DNA of 52,700 nucleotides, taken from assembly GCF_900411395.1 (NCBI RefSeq), contig NZ_OXCQ01000011.1, forward strand, positions 1 to 52,700, read 5' to 3'. Within the stretch, counting starts at the first letter, position 1, and each line of letters starts with the position of its first letter. Shown here piece after piece: positions 33,891 through 43,196 of the stretch. The translations under genes were made by a program, and so were the position numbers. The notes below the pieces were generated by a model that was given only the letters and a program-made list of their open reading frames with translations, was not told the origin of the DNA and searched no databases. This DNA is from Streptococcus sp. 596553. GTDB lineage: Bacteria; Bacillota; Bacilli; Lactobacillales; Streptococcaceae.

Positions 33891-34262
33891 TTGAAGAAAA
33901 ACTTTCGTGTAAAAAGAGAGAAAGATTTTAAGGCAATTTTCAAGGAAGGGACAAGTTTTGCTAATCGCAAATTTGTTGTCTACCAATTAGAAAACCAGAA
34001 AAACCATTTTCGAGTAGGTCTATCAGTTAGCAAAAAGCTGGGGAATGCCGTCACTAGAAATCAAATCAAGCGACGAATTAGACATATTATCCAGAATGCA
34101 AAAGGGAGTCTGGTAGAAGATGTAGACTTTGTTGTCATTGCTCGAAAAGGGGTTGAAACCTTGGAATACGCAGAGATGGAGAAAAATCTACTCCATGTAT
34201 TAAAATTATCAAAGATTTACCGGGAAGGAAATGGGAGTGAAAAAGAAACTAAAGTTGACTAG
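33891..34262 (+). CDS. rnpA: Ribonuclease P protein component
   Basis: A 123-residue basic protein that helps RNase P RNA mature tRNA 5' ends. N-terminal [30 protein letters not shown] and the RNR signature [19 protein letters not shown] identify it. It starts with TTG, with GGAG seven bases upstream; an extended TGGTATAAT -10 lies at 33853-33861. It overlaps yidC, the conserved rnpA-yidC-jag order. Confidence 0.97.
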   Translation: MKKNFRVKREKDFKAIFKEGTSFANRKFVVYQLENQKNHFRVGLSVSKKLGNAVTRNQIKRRIRHIIQNAKGSLVEDVDFVVIARKGVETLEYAEMEKNLLHVLKLSKIYREGNGSEKETKVD

Positions 34263-35061
34263 TTTGCTAGGACTGTCTCTGTTAATCATGACAGCCTGTG
34301 CGACTAATGGGGCAACTAGTGATATTACAGCCGATTCGGCTGATTTTTGGAGTAAATTTGTTTACTCCTTTGCGGAAATCATTCGCTTTTTATCGTTTGA
34401 TATCAGTATCGGAGTGGGGATTATTCTCTTTACGGTCTTGATTCGTACAGTGCTCTTGCCAGTCTTCCAAGTGCAAATGGTGGCTTCTAGGAAAATGCAG
34501 GAAGCTCAGCCACGCATTAAGGCGCTTCGAGAACAATATCCAGGTCGAGATATGGAAAGCAGAACCAAGCTAGAGCAGGAAATGCGTAAAGTCTTTAAAG
34601 AAATGGGTGTCAGACAGTCAGATTCTCTTTGGCCGATTTTGATTCAGATGCCGGTTATTTTAGCCTTGTTCCAAGCTCTATCAAGAGTTGACTTTTTGAA
34701 GACAGGTCATTTCTTATGGATTAACCTTGGTGGTGTAGATACAACCCTTGTTCTTCCGATTTTAGCAGCAGTATTCACCTTTTTAAGTACTTGGTTGTCC
34801 AACAAAGCCTTGTCTGAGCGTAATGGGGCTACGACTGCGATGATGTATGGGATTCCAGTCTTGATTTTTATCTTTGCAGTTTATGCACCAGGTGGAGTCG
34901 CCCTATACTGGACAGTGTCCAATGCTTACCAAGTCTTGCAAACCTATTTCTTGAACAATCCATTCAAGATTATCGCAGAGCGCAAGGCTCTAGTACAGGC
35001 ACAAAAAGATTTGGAAAATAGAAAAAGAAAAGCCAAGAAAAAGGCTCAGAAAACGAAATAA
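34237..35061 (+). CDS. yidC: Membrane protein insertase YidC/OxaA (SpoIIIJ type)
   Basis: A 274-residue lipoprotein insertase that places membrane proteins alone or with SecYEG. The signal peptide [20 protein letters not shown] ends at a lipobox Cys (TAC). The YidC core has five membrane segments with [17 protein letters not shown] (conserved Arg), [12 protein letters not shown] and a basic C-terminal tail ([15 protein letters not shown]) that binds ribosomes. I chose GTG at 34237 because GGAAGG lies at proper spacing; the ATG at 34231 would add two residues. Confidence 0.95.
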   Translation: MKKKLKLTSLLGLSLLIMTACATNGATSDITADSADFWSKFVYSFAEIIRFLSFDISIGVGIILFTVLIRTVLLPVFQVQMVASRKMQEAQPRIKALREQYPGRDMESRTKLEQEMRKVFKEMGVRQSDSLWPILIQMPVILALFQALSRVDFLKTGHFLWINLGGVDTTLVLPILAAVFTFLSTWLSNKALSERNGATTAMMYGIPVLIFIFAVYAPGGVALYWTVSNAYQVLQTYFLNNPFKIIAERKALVQAQKDLENRKRKAKKKAQKTK

Positions 35062-35078
35062 TAAGGAGGAATCTGGTA

Positions 35079-36065
35079 ATGGTAGTATTTACAGGTTCAA
35101 CTGTTGAAGAAGCAATCCAAAAAGGATTGAAAGAATTAGATATTCCAAGGAAGAAGGCACATATTAAAGTCATTTCTAGGGAGAAAAAGGGCTTTCTTGG
35201 TTTATTTGGTAAAAAACCAGCTCAGGTTGACATTGAAGCTATTAGTGAAACGACTGTTGTAAAAGCAAACCAACAAGCTGTAAAGGGAGTTCCAAAACAA
35301 ATCAATGATTTGAATGAGCCTGTTAAAACAGTCAGTGAAGCAACTGTTGACTTGGGTCATGTTGTAGAAGCAATTAAAAAGATTGAAGAGGAAGGTCAAG
35401 GTATTTCTGATGAAGTCAAGGCCGAAATCTTAAAACATGAAAGACATGCCAGCACTATCTTAGAAGAAACTGGTCACATTGAGATTTTAAATGAACTTCA
35501 AATCGAGGAAGCGATGAGGGAAGAAGCGGGCGCTGATGACCTTGAAACTGAGCAAGACCAAACTGAAAATCAAGACTTGACAGAGATGGGCTTGAAAGTT
35601 GAGCCGAGCTTTGATATTGCCCAGGTGGCTACGGATGTGACTGCCTATGTTCAAGCGATTGTGGATGACATGGATGTTGAAGCCACGCTTTCAAATGATT
35701 ATAACCGTCGTAGTATCAATTTGCAAATTGACACTAACGAACCAGGTCGTATTATCGGCTACCACGGTAAAGTCTTGAAAGCCTTGCAACTATTGGCTCA
35801 AAATTATCTTTATAACCGCTATTCAAGAACCTTCTACATTACAATCAATGTCAATGATTATGTTGAACACCGTGCAGAAGTCTTGCAGACCTATGCTCAA
35901 AAATTGGCGACTCGTGTTTTAGAAGAAGGACGTAGTCATCAAACAGATCCTATGTCAAATAGTGAACGCAAGATTATCCACCGTATTATTTCACGTATGG
36001 ATGGCGTGACCAGTTACTCTGAAGGTGACGAGCCAAATCGCTATGTCGTTGTAGATACAGAATAA
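35079..36065 (+). CDS. jag: Jag/KhpB (EloR) RNA-binding protein
   Basis: A 328-residue protein with the three expected parts: Jag_N (VVFTGSTVEEAIQKGLKELDI, with KKGFLGLFGKKPA), an acidic linker, and C-terminal KH (DEPGRIIGYHGKVLKALQLLAQNYLY-like, reading NEPGRIIGYHGK) plus R3H (ERKIIHRIISRMDGVTSYSEG). In pneumococcus it works with KhpA to control cell elongation and is a target of the StkP kinase. It follows yidC after 17 bases with AAGGAGG before the ATG. Confidence 0.96.
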   Translation: MVVFTGSTVEEAIQKGLKELDIPRKKAHIKVISREKKGFLGLFGKKPAQVDIEAISETTVVKANQQAVKGVPKQINDLNEPVKTVSEATVDLGHVVEAIKKIEEEGQGISDEVKAEILKHERHASTILEETGHIEILNELQIEEAMREEAGADDLETEQDQTENQDLTEMGLKVEPSFDIAQVATDVTAYVQAIVDDMDVEATLSNDYNRRSINLQIDTNEPGRIIGYHGKVLKALQLLAQNYLYNRYSRTFYITINVNDYVEHRAEVLQTYAQKLATRVLEEGRSHQTDPMSNSERKIIHRIISRMDGVTSYSEGDEPNRYVVVDTE

Positions 36066-36067
36066 GT

Positions 36068-36093
36068 AAAATCAGGCTTGACCTGATTTTTTG
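36068..36093 (+). terminator. Terminator after jag
   Basis: AAATCAGG pairs with CCTGATTT around a six-base loop, followed by T's. Confidence 0.85.
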
Positions 36094-36115
36094 CTAGCTA
36101 GAGGAGATGAAACGG

Positions 36116-36739
36116 ATGTTGAATAAGATAAGAGATTATTTAGACTTTGCAGGGATCCAGTACCGTAATCCTGATAAAGCGGGAGCAGAGCGAGAGAAGA
36201 TGCTGGCATTGCGCCACAAAGGTCAAGAGGCACGAAAGGCTTTTACAGAACTGGCTAAAGCCTTTCAAGCAAGCCATCCAGAATGGCAACTTCAACAGAC
36301 TAGCCAGTGGATGAACCAAGCGCAGCGTTTGCGACCACATTTTTGGGTTTATCTACAGAGAGACGGACAAGTGACAGAGCCTATGTTGGCTCTTCGTTTG
36401 TATGGAAGCTCTTCTGATTTTGGAGTGTCATTTGAAGTTAGTTTTATCGAACGTAAGAAGGATGAGCAAACTTTGGAGAAACAAGCCAAGGTTTTAGACA
36501 TTCCAACCGTTAAAGGAATTTATTATCTAGCCTACTCTGATGGCCAAAGTCAACGGTGGGAGGCGAACGAAGAAAATCGTCAAATTTTAAGAAATAAACT
36601 ATCCAATCAGGAAATCCGAAAAGTTTTAGTTAAGGCAGATGTTTCTTTTATAGAAAATCAATCATTAGAAGTGATTTTAGAAAAATTAGAAGAAGCTTAT
36701 GAACGCTTGCTTCCCTATTATCAGGCGACCAGAGAGTAG
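36116..36739 (+). CDS. Conserved hypothetical protein
   Basis: A 207-residue soluble protein that I cannot name with confidence (possibly of the HI_0552-like uncharacterised group). It has a basic helical N-terminus, a central beta-rich part (HFWVYLQRDGQVTEPMLALRLYG, FGVSFEVSFIER) and a helical C-terminus. I start it at 36116 because GAGGAG lies nine bases upstream, whereas the ATG at 36107 directly abuts it. It is a single gene between jag and tkt. Confidence 0.75.
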   Translation: MLNKIRDYLDFAGIQYRNPDKAGAEREKMLALRHKGQEARKAFTELAKAFQASHPEWQLQQTSQWMNQAQRLRPHFWVYLQRDGQVTEPMLALRLYGSSSDFGVSFEVSFIERKKDEQTLEKQAKVLDIPTVKGIYYLAYSDGQSQRWEANEENRQILRNKLSNQEIRKVLVKADVSFIENQSLEVILEKLEEAYERLLPYYQATRE

Positions 36740-36774
36740 AAAATAGGAGACTTATCTAGCGTCGAATTGTTTAA

Positions 36775-36803
36775 TTGCTATTCTATGTATTTTTTCATAT
36801 AAT
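36775..36803 (+). promoter_or_regulatory. Promoter of tkt
   Basis: -35 TTGCTA (36775-36780), 17-bp spacer, -10 TATAAT (36798-36803), about 52 bases before the start codon. Confidence 0.7.
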
Positions 36804-36855
36804 AGTAAGATAGAATGTGTGATCTAATAATCACCTCAAATAGAAAGGAAATTCT

Positions 36856-38832
36856 ATGTCAAATCTATCTGTTAATGCAATTCGTTTCCTAGGTATTGAC
36901 GCTATCAACAAAGCCAACTCAGGTCACCCAGGTGTGGTCATGGGAGCAGCTCCGATGGCTTACAGCCTCTTTACAAAACAACTTCGTATCAATCCAGCTC
37001 AACCAAACTGGATTAACCGCGACCGTTTCATTCTTTCAGCCGGTCATGGTTCAATGCTTCTTTATGCCCTTCTTCACCTTTCTGGTTTTGAAGATGTCAG
37101 CATGGATGAAATCAAGAGTTTCCGTCAATGGGGTTCAAAAACACCAGGTCACCCAGAATTTGGCCATACAGCAGGGATTGATGCTACGACAGGTCCTCTA
37201 GGTCAAGGGATTTCAACTGCTACTGGTTTTGCCCAAGCAGAACGTTTCTTGGCAGCTAAATATAACCGCGAAGGCTACAATATCTTTGACCACTACACTT
37301 ACGTTATTTGTGGAGACGGAGATTTGATGGAAGGTGTTTCAAGTGAGGCGGCTTCATACGCAGGCTTGCAAAAACTAGACAAGTTGGTTGTTCTTTATGA
37401 TTCAAATGACATCAACTTGGATGGTGAGACAAAAGATTCCTTTACAGAAAGTGTTCGTGACCGTTACAATGCCTACGGTTGGCATACTGCCTTGGTTGAA
37501 GATGGAACAGACTTGGAAGCAATCCAAGCTGCTATCGAAACAGCTAAAGCTTCAGGCAAACCATCTTTGATTGAAGTGAAGACTGTGATTGGATACGGTT
37601 CTCCAAACAAACAAGGAACTAATGCTGTACACGGTGCTCCTCTTGGAGCAGATGAAACTGCAGCAACTCGCCAAGCACTTGGTTGGGACTATGAACCATT
37701 TGAAATCCCAGAACAAGTATATGATGATTTCAAAGAACATGTTGCAGACCGTGGCGCATCAGCTTATGAAGCTTGGACAAAATTAGTTGCTGATTATAAA
37801 GAAGCGCATCCAGAATTGGCTGCAGAAGTAGAAGCCATTATTGATGGACGTGATCCAGTTGAAGTGACTCCAGCAGACTTCCCAGCTTTAGAAAATGGTT
37901 TCTCTCAAGCAACTCGTAATTCAAGCCAAGATGCCTTGAATGTTGTGGCAGCTAAGTTACCAACCTTCCTAGGTGGATCAGCTGACCTAGCTCACTCAAA
38001 TATGACTTATATCAAAACTGACGGACTTCAAGACGATGCCAATCGCTTGAACCGTAACATTCAGTTTGGTGTTCGTGAATTTGCAATGGGAACGATCTTG
38101 AACGGGATGGCCCTTCATGGTGGACTTCGTGTATACGGTGGAACTTTCTTCGTCTTCTCTGACTATGTGAAGGCAGCTGTCCGCTTGTCAGCCTTGCAAG
38201 GTCTTCCTGTGACTTATGTCTTTACCCACGATTCAATCGCAGTTGGAGAAGACGGTCCAACGCATGAACCGGTGGAACATTTGGCAGGTCTTCGTGCCAT
38301 GCCAAATCTAAACGTTTTCCGTCCAGCAGATGCGCGTGAAACGCAAGCAGCTTGGTACCTTGCAGTGACAAGTGAGAAAACACCAACTGCCCTTGTCTTG
38401 ACACGTCAAAACTTGACTGTTGAAGAGGGAACAGACTTCGACAAGGTTGCAAAAGGTGCCTATGTTGTCTATGAAAATGCAGCAGACTTTGATACCATCT
38501 TGATTGCGACAGGTTCAGAGGTCAATCTTGCTGTCTCAGCTGCCAAAGAATTGGCTAGTCAAGGTGAAAAAGTCCGCGTAGTCAGCATGCCATCTACAGA
38601 TGTCTTTGATAAACAAGATGTAGCTTACAAGGAAGAAATTCTTCCAAATGCAGTTCGCCGTCGTGTTGCAGTCGAAATGGGTGCAAGTCAAAACTGGTAC
38701 AAATACGTTGGTCTCGATGGTGCCGTTCTCGGTATTGATACCTTCGGAGCCTCTGCCCCAGCACCAAAAGTATTGGCAGAATATGGCTTTACTGTAGAAA
38801 ATCTTGTAAAAGTGGTTCAAAACTTGAAATAA
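36856..38832 (+). CDS. tkt: Transketolase
   Basis: A 658-residue thiamine-diphosphate enzyme of the pentose phosphate pathway. The family segments in order are [45 protein letters not shown], the ThDP motif [18 protein letters not shown]...[24 protein letters not shown] and [23 protein letters not shown]. Length is normal. It lies alone behind its own promoter with AAGGAA before the ATG and a hairpin terminator after it. It links xylulose/ribose phosphates with glycolysis. Confidence 0.97.
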   Translation: MSNLSVNAIRFLGIDAINKANSGHPGVVMGAAPMAYSLFTKQLRINPAQPNWINRDRFILSAGHGSMLLYALLHLSGFEDVSMDEIKSFRQWGSKTPGHPEFGHTAGIDATTGPLGQGISTATGFAQAERFLAAKYNREGYNIFDHYTYVICGDGDLMEGVSSEAASYAGLQKLDKLVVLYDSNDINLDGETKDSFTESVRDRYNAYGWHTALVEDGTDLEAIQAAIETAKASGKPSLIEVKTVIGYGSPNKQGTNAVHGAPLGADETAATRQALGWDYEPFEIPEQVYDDFKEHVADRGASAYEAWTKLVADYKEAHPELAAEVEAIIDGRDPVEVTPADFPALENGFSQATRNSSQDALNVVAAKLPTFLGGSADLAHSNMTYIKTDGLQDDANRLNRNIQFGVREFAMGTILNGMALHGGLRVYGGTFFVFSDYVKAAVRLSALQGLPVTYVFTHDSIAVGEDGPTHEPVEHLAGLRAMPNLNVFRPADARETQAAWYLAVTSEKTPTALVLTRQNLTVEEGTDFDKVAKGAYVVYENAADFDTILIATGSEVNLAVSAAKELASQGEKVRVVSMPSTDVFDKQDVAYKEEILPNAVRRRVAVEMGASQNWYKYVGLDGAVLGIDTFGASAPAPKVLAEYGFTVENLVKVVQNLK

Positions 38833-38836
38833 TCCT

Positions 38837-38864
38837 AAAAATCAGGGCGTAAGCTCTGGTTTTT
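38837..38864 (+). terminator. Terminator after tkt
   Basis: AAAAATCAGGG pairs with CTCTGGTTTTT (two G-U) around six bases. Confidence 0.8.
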
Positions 38865-38948
38865 CTTACCAGAAAAGTAAGGTACAATCTTGTAAAAGTA
38901 GCCGAAATTTGATATAGTAGTCCTATGTAAAAGACAAAGGAGAATATA

Positions 38949-39248
38949 ATGGAATCACAATATACATTTTTAATCATTCTTGTGGCTATGGTGGGCTTGA
39001 TGTTCTTTACGCAACGCTCTCAAAAGAAACAAGCGCAAAAACGTATGGAAAGCTTGAATAAACTACAAAAAGGCTATGAAGTGATTACAATCGGTGGACT
39101 TTATGGAACAGTCGATGAAGTAGATACGGAGAAGAAAACAATTGTTCTTGATGTAGATGGAGTTTACTTGACTTTTGAACTAGCTGCTATCAAGACCGTA
39201 TTACCACTTAAAGAAACAGCTTCACTCGAAGGTGCAATTGAAAAATAA
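38949..39248 (+). CDS. yajC: YajC, preprotein translocase subunit
   Basis: A 99-residue protein with one N-terminal membrane segment (YTFLIILVAMVGLMFFTQRSQKKQ) and a small cytosolic domain with the family's KLQKGYEVITIGGLYGTVDEV signature. It associates with the SecDF-YidC part of the translocon. AAAGGAG lies before the ATG. Confidence 0.93.
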   Translation: MESQYTFLIILVAMVGLMFFTQRSQKKQAQKRMESLNKLQKGYEVITIGGLYGTVDEVDTEKKTIVLDVDGVYLTFELAAIKTVLPLKETASLEGAIEK

Positions 39249-39249
39249 G

Positions 39250-39273
39250 ACGGGATTACGAACTCCCGTTTTT
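39250..39273 (+). terminator. Terminator after yajC
   Basis: ACGGGA pairs with TCCCGT, followed by five T's. Confidence 0.75.
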
Positions 39274-39294
39274 CTATAAAAGAAAGGAAATGGG

Positions 39295-39738
39295 ATGAAA
39301 AAATTAGTCTTTGTCTGTCTAGGAAATATTTGCCGCAGCCCTATGGCCGAGTTTGTGATGAAATCAATGACAGATAATTATGAAATCCAAAGTCGAGCGA
39401 CTTCTTCTTGGGAACATGGCAATCCGATTCATAAGGGAACTCAAGGGATTTTTCAAGAGTATGAGATTCCTTATAACAAAGCCAAAACATCGCTTCAGAT
39501 TAGTAAGGAAGATTTTGAAGCCTTTGATTATATTATCGGCATGGATGCTTCAAATGTTTCTGACTTACGTCAGATGTGTCCAGTAGACTGTCAAGATAAG
39601 ATTTACTCATTTGCATCTGAAAGTGTTCCAGATCCTTGGTATACAGGAGATTTTGAGGAAACCTATCAGCGTGTTCAGGAGGGTTGTCAAGCTTGGTTAA
39701 AACGTTTAGAAAAGGAGAGTGAAGGTGGAAAATCTTAA
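39295..39738 (+). CDS. Low-molecular-weight protein tyrosine phosphatase
   Basis: A 147-residue cytosolic enzyme. The phosphate-binding loop VCLGNICRSPMAE gives Cys ~9 and Arg ~15 of C-x5-R. The general-acid Asp is in VPDPWYTGDFEETY. It may dephosphorylate tyrosine-phosphorylated proteins; the partner kinase is not in the window. GGAAATGGG precedes the ATG. It is followed directly by the MORN protein, whose start lies inside its last codons. Confidence 0.95.
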   Translation: MKKLVFVCLGNICRSPMAEFVMKSMTDNYEIQSRATSSWEHGNPIHKGTQGIFQEYEIPYNKAKTSLQISKEDFEAFDYIIGMDASNVSDLRQMCPVDCQDKIYSFASESVPDPWYTGDFEETYQRVQEGCQAWLKRLEKESEGGKS

Positions 39739-40135
39739 GAATTTTTACGAAAAGTATCGTGTCTATCTGACTCGTCCACGTTTAGAGCTTTTGGCAGTAG
39801 TTACCATTGTTTTCTGTGCTGTACTCGTCTTTTTTCTAAATATTCCCGGAAAAGGTGTTCTAAAGCTTGATAATGGAACGATTGTTTACGATGGCAGTCT
39901 TGTCCGTGGTAAAATGAATGGGCAAGGTACCATTACCTTCCAAAATGGAGACCAATATACAGGTGGTTTCAACAATGGAGCCTTCAACGGAAAAGGCACC
40001 TTTCAATCCAAAGAAGGCTGGACCTACGAAGGTGATTTTGTAAATGGTCAGGCTGAAGGAAAAGGAAAACTAACAACAGAACAAGAAGTCGTTTATGAAG
40101 GGACTTTTAAACAAGGCGTTTTTCAACAAAAATAA
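39725..40135 (+). CDS. Membrane-anchored MORN-repeat protein
   Basis: A 136-residue protein with one membrane segment near the N-terminus (LELLAVVTIVFCAVLVFFLNI) and at least three MORN repeats after it (YDGSLVRGKMNGQGTITF, YTGGFNNGAFNGKGTFQS, YEGDFVNGQAEGKGKL, plus a partial YEGTFKQGVFQ). I chose GTG at 39725 because AAAGGAG lies seven bases upstream; a GTG two codons earlier is nearly in contact with it. Role unknown; co-transcribed with the phosphatase. Confidence 0.88.
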   Translation: MENLKNFYEKYRVYLTRPRLELLAVVTIVFCAVLVFFLNIPGKGVLKLDNGTIVYDGSLVRGKMNGQGTITFQNGDQYTGGFNNGAFNGKGTFQSKEGWTYEGDFVNGQAEGKGKLTTEQEVVYEGTFKQGVFQQK

Positions 40136-40173
40136 AGCCTCCTTATCAAAGGAGGTATTGTTAGAATGTTAAA

Positions 40174-40185
40174 GTAAGCGCTTAC
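40174..40185 (+). promoter_or_regulatory. cre-like palindrome upstream of adhE
   Basis: GTAAGCGCTTAC is a perfect 12-bp palindrome matching the core of CcpA cre sites (AARCGYTTW). It is about 165 bases upstream of the adhE -35. Confidence 0.55.
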
Positions 40186-40223
40186 CTGCAAATCCCTTTC
40201 TTTCCAAGTCTCTCTTCCAAGCA

Positions 40224-40266
40224 AGTTTGTGAAATAAAAAAATATTTGAAATAAATTTCACAAACT
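40224..40266. promoter_or_regulatory. Rex-like inverted repeat 1 upstream of adhE
   Basis: AGTTTGTGAAAT (40224-40235) is inverted perfectly at 40255-40266 (ATTTCACAAACT). Each arm contains the TTGTGAA half-site of the redox repressor Rex. The 19-base spacing is longer than a single Rex operator, so this may be two adjacent sites. Confidence 0.55.
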
Positions 40267-40300
40267 CTAAAGAAAAAACTTGATAAGCAAAGAAAATAAC

Positions 40301-40341
40301 AAACATTTCACAAGGTGCTAAAAATTCTTTGTGAAATGTTT
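40301..40341. promoter_or_regulatory. Rex-like inverted repeat 2 upstream of adhE
   Basis: AAACATTTCACAA (40301-40313) is inverted exactly at 40329-40341 (TTGTGAAATGTTT) with 15 bases between. It ends ten bases before the -35. Confidence 0.55.
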
Positions 40342-40350
40342 ATGAAACTG

Positions 40351-40401
40351 TTTACAAAGTTGAAATAATACGTTATAATAAACTTGTGAAAAAATTAACA
40401 A
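40351..40401 (+). promoter_or_regulatory. adhE promoter with an overlapping Rex-like site
   Basis: -35 TTTACA (40351-40356), 17-bp spacer, -10 TATAAT (40374-40379). TTGTGAAAAAATTAACAA (40384-40401) lies over the expected start of transcription and is close to the 18-bp Rex consensus, a position that would block transcription when NADH is low. Confidence 0.7.
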
Positions 40402-40434
40402 AGGATTGAATCCTTGAAAGCTATGGAGGAAAAT

Positions 40435-43086
40435 ATGGCTGATAAAAAAACTGTGACACCAGAGGAAAAGAAACTCGCTGCTGAAAAGCATGTCGATGGA
40501 TTGGTGCAAAAAGCTCTAGTTGCCCTTGAAGAAATGCGTAAGTTGGATCAAGAGCAGGTTGACTACATCGTAGCTAAAGCGTCAGTAGCAGCTTTGGATG
40601 CCCACGGAGAATTGGCTTTACATGCCTTTGAAGAAACAGGACGTGGTGTATTCGAAGATAAGGCAACTAAGAACTTGTTTGCTTGTGAACACGTAGTAAA
40701 CAACATGCGCCACACTAAAACAGTTGGTGTTATTGAAGAAGACGATGTAACAGGATTGACCCTGATTGCTGAACCAGTTGGTGTTGTTTGTGGTATTACT
40801 CCTACAACAAACCCAACATCAACAGCAATCTTCAAATCATTGATTTCATTGAAGACACGTAATCCAATCGTCTTTGCTTTCCACCCATCAGCACAAGAAT
40901 CATCTGCTCATGCAGCTCGTATCGTCCGCGATGCAGCTATCGCAGCTGGAGCTCCTGAAAACTGTGTACAGTGGATCACTGAACCATCTATGGAAGCAAC
41001 TAGTGCCCTTATGAACCACGAAGGTATTGCAACAATCCTTGCAACAGGTGGTAATGCTATGGTTAAAGCCGCATACTCATGTGGTAAACCAGCTCTTGGG
41101 GTAGGTGCTGGTAACGTTCCAGCTTATGTTGAAAAATCAGCAAATATCCGTCAAGCAGCACACGATATCGTTATGTCTAAATCATTTGATAACGGTATGG
41201 TCTGTGCATCTGAACAAGCAGTTATCATTGACAAAGAAATTTACGATGAATTTGTAGCAGAGTTCAAATCTTACCACACTTACTTTGTAAACAAGAAAGA
41301 AAAAGCTCTTCTTGAAGAATTCTGCTTCGGCGTGAAAGCAAACAGCAAAAACTGTGCTGGTGCAAAATTGAACGCTGACATCGTTGGTAAACCAGCAACT
41401 TGGATTGCAGAACAAGCAGGATTTACAGTTCCAGAAGGAACAAACATTCTTGCTGCAGAATGTAAAGAAGTTGGTGAAAACGAGCCATTGACTCGTGAAA
41501 AATTGTCACCAGTTATCGCAGTTTTGAAATCTGAAAGCCGTGAAGATGGTATTACTAAGGCTCGTCAAATGGTTGAATTTAACGGTCTTGGTCACTCAGC
41601 AGCCATCCATACAGCTGACGAAGAATTGACTAAAGAATTTGGTAAAGCTGTTAAAGCTATTCGTGTTATCTGTAACTCACCTTCTACTTTCGGTGGTATC
41701 GGGGACGTTTACAATGCCTTCTTGCCATCATTGACACTTGGATGTGGTTCTTACGGACGCAACTCAGTTGGGGATAACGTTAGTGCCATTAACCTCTTGA
41801 ATATCAAAAAAGTCGGAAGACGGAGAAATAACATGCAATGGATGAAACTTCCTTCAAAAACATACTTTGAACGTGATTCAATTCAATACCTTCAAAAATG
41901 TCGTGACGTTGAACGTGTCATGATCGTTACTGACCATGCCATGGTAGAGCTTGGTTTCCTTGATCGTATCATCGAGCAACTTGACCTTCGTCGCAATAAG
42001 GTTGTTTACCAAATCTTTGCTGATGTAGAACCAGATCCAGATATCACAACTGTCAACCGTGGTACTGAGATTATGCGTGCCTTCAAACCAGATACAATCA
42101 TCGCTCTCGGTGGTGGATCTCCAATGGATGCTGCTAAAGTAATGTGGCTCTTCTACGAACAACCAGAAGTGGACTTCCGTGACCTTGTTCAAAAATTCAT
42201 GGATATCCGTAAACGTGCCTTCAAATTCCCATTGCTTGGTAAGAAGACTAAATTCATCGCGATTCCAACTACATCTGGTACAGGGTCTGAAGTAACACCA
42301 TTTGCCGTTATCTCTGATAAAGCGAATAACCGTAAATACCCAATCGCTGACTACTCATTGACACCAACTGTGGCAATCGTAGACCCTGCTTTGGTATTGA
42401 CAGTTCCTGGATTTGTTGCTGCTGATACTGGTATGGACGTATTGACCCACGCGACTGAAGCTTACGTATCACAAATGGCTAGCGACTACACTGACGGTCT
42501 TGCACTTCAAGCTATCAAGCTTGTATTCGAAAACCTTGAAAGCTCAGTTAAGAATGCAGACTTCCACTCACGTGAGAAAATGCATAACGCTTCAACTATT
42601 GCTGGTATGGCCTTTGCCAATGCCTTCCTAGGTATTTCTCACTCAATGGCTCATAAGATTGGTGCGCAATTCCACACAATCCACGGTCGTACAAATGCTA
42701 TCTTGCTTCCATACGTCATCCGCTACAACGGTACACGTCCAGCTAAGACAGCAACATGGCCTAAGTACAACTACTACCGTGCAGATGAAAAATACCAAGA
42801 TATCGCACGCATGCTTGGCCTTCCAGCTTCTACTCCAGAAGAAGGTGTGGAATCTTACGCAAAAGCTGTCTACGAACTTGGTGAGCGCGTAGGTATCCAA
42901 ATGAACTTCAAAGCACAAGGAATTGATGAAAAAGAATGGAAAGAGCATTCACGTGAATTGGCCTTCCTTGCTTATGAAGACCAATGTTCACCAGCTAACC
43001 CACGTCTTCCAATGGTTGACCACATGCAAGAAATCATCGAAGATTCTTACTATGGCTACAAAGAAAGACCAGGACGCCGTAAATAA
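40435..43086 (+). CDS. adhE: Bifunctional acetaldehyde-CoA/alcohol dehydrogenase
   Basis: An 883-residue enzyme that reduces acetyl-CoA to acetaldehyde and then ethanol, re-oxidising two NADH. Residues ~1-440 are the aldehyde dehydrogenase part (catalytic Cys in NGMVCASEQAVI). Residues ~450-883 are the iron-dependent alcohol dehydrogenase part (GGGSPMDAAKVMW, TTSGTGSEVTPFAVI, and the metal His residues in GISHSMAHKIGAQFHTIHGRTNAILLPYVIRYN). AdhE forms filaments called spirosomes. GGAGG lies five bases before the ATG at 40435. Strong codon bias suggests high expression, and the leader suggests redox and carbon control. Confidence 0.98.
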   Translation: MADKKTVTPEEKKLAAEKHVDGLVQKALVALEEMRKLDQEQVDYIVAKASVAALDAHGELALHAFEETGRGVFEDKATKNLFACEHVVNNMRHTKTVGVIEEDDVTGLTLIAEPVGVVCGITPTTNPTSTAIFKSLISLKTRNPIVFAFHPSAQESSAHAARIVRDAAIAAGAPENCVQWITEPSMEATSALMNHEGIATILATGGNAMVKAAYSCGKPALGVGAGNVPAYVEKSANIRQAAHDIVMSKSFDNGMVCASEQAVIIDKEIYDEFVAEFKSYHTYFVNKKEKALLEEFCFGVKANSKNCAGAKLNADIVGKPATWIAEQAGFTVPEGTNILAAECKEVGENEPLTREKLSPVIAVLKSESREDGITKARQMVEFNGLGHSAAIHTADEELTKEFGKAVKAIRVICNSPSTFGGIGDVYNAFLPSLTLGCGSYGRNSVGDNVSAINLLNIKKVGRRRNNMQWMKLPSKTYFERDSIQYLQKCRDVERVMIVTDHAMVELGFLDRIIEQLDLRRNKVVYQIFADVEPDPDITTVNRGTEIMRAFKPDTIIALGGGSPMDAAKVMWLFYEQPEVDFRDLVQKFMDIRKRAFKFPLLGKKTKFIAIPTTSGTGSEVTPFAVISDKANNRKYPIADYSLTPTVAIVDPALVLTVPGFVAADTGMDVLTHATEAYVSQMASDYTDGLALQAIKLVFENLESSVKNADFHSREKMHNASTIAGMAFANAFLGISHSMAHKIGAQFHTIHGRTNAILLPYVIRYNGTRPAKTATWPKYNYYRADEKYQDIARMLGLPASTPEEGVESYAKAVYELGERVGIQMNFKAQGIDEKEWKEHSRELAFLAYEDQCSPANPRLPMVDHMQEIIEDSYYGYKERPGRRK

Positions 43087-43099
43087 TTGTTATCAGCCT

Positions 43100-43127
43100 A
43101 GAGACAGGAATTTCCTGTCTCTTTTTT
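43100..43127 (+). terminator. Terminator after adhE
   Basis: GAGACAGGAA pairs with TTCCTGTCTC, followed by six T's. Confidence 0.9.
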
Positions 43128-43196
43128 GTCGTTTTCACCAAACTATGATAGAATATAAAAAATTATATTTTTAAAATATAGGAGAAAACCGAAGGA

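Noticed and set aside
36896..37786. Alternative frames inside tkt and the other highly expressed genes (adhE, gap)
   Set aside because: They are shadows created by the strong codon bias of the real gene.
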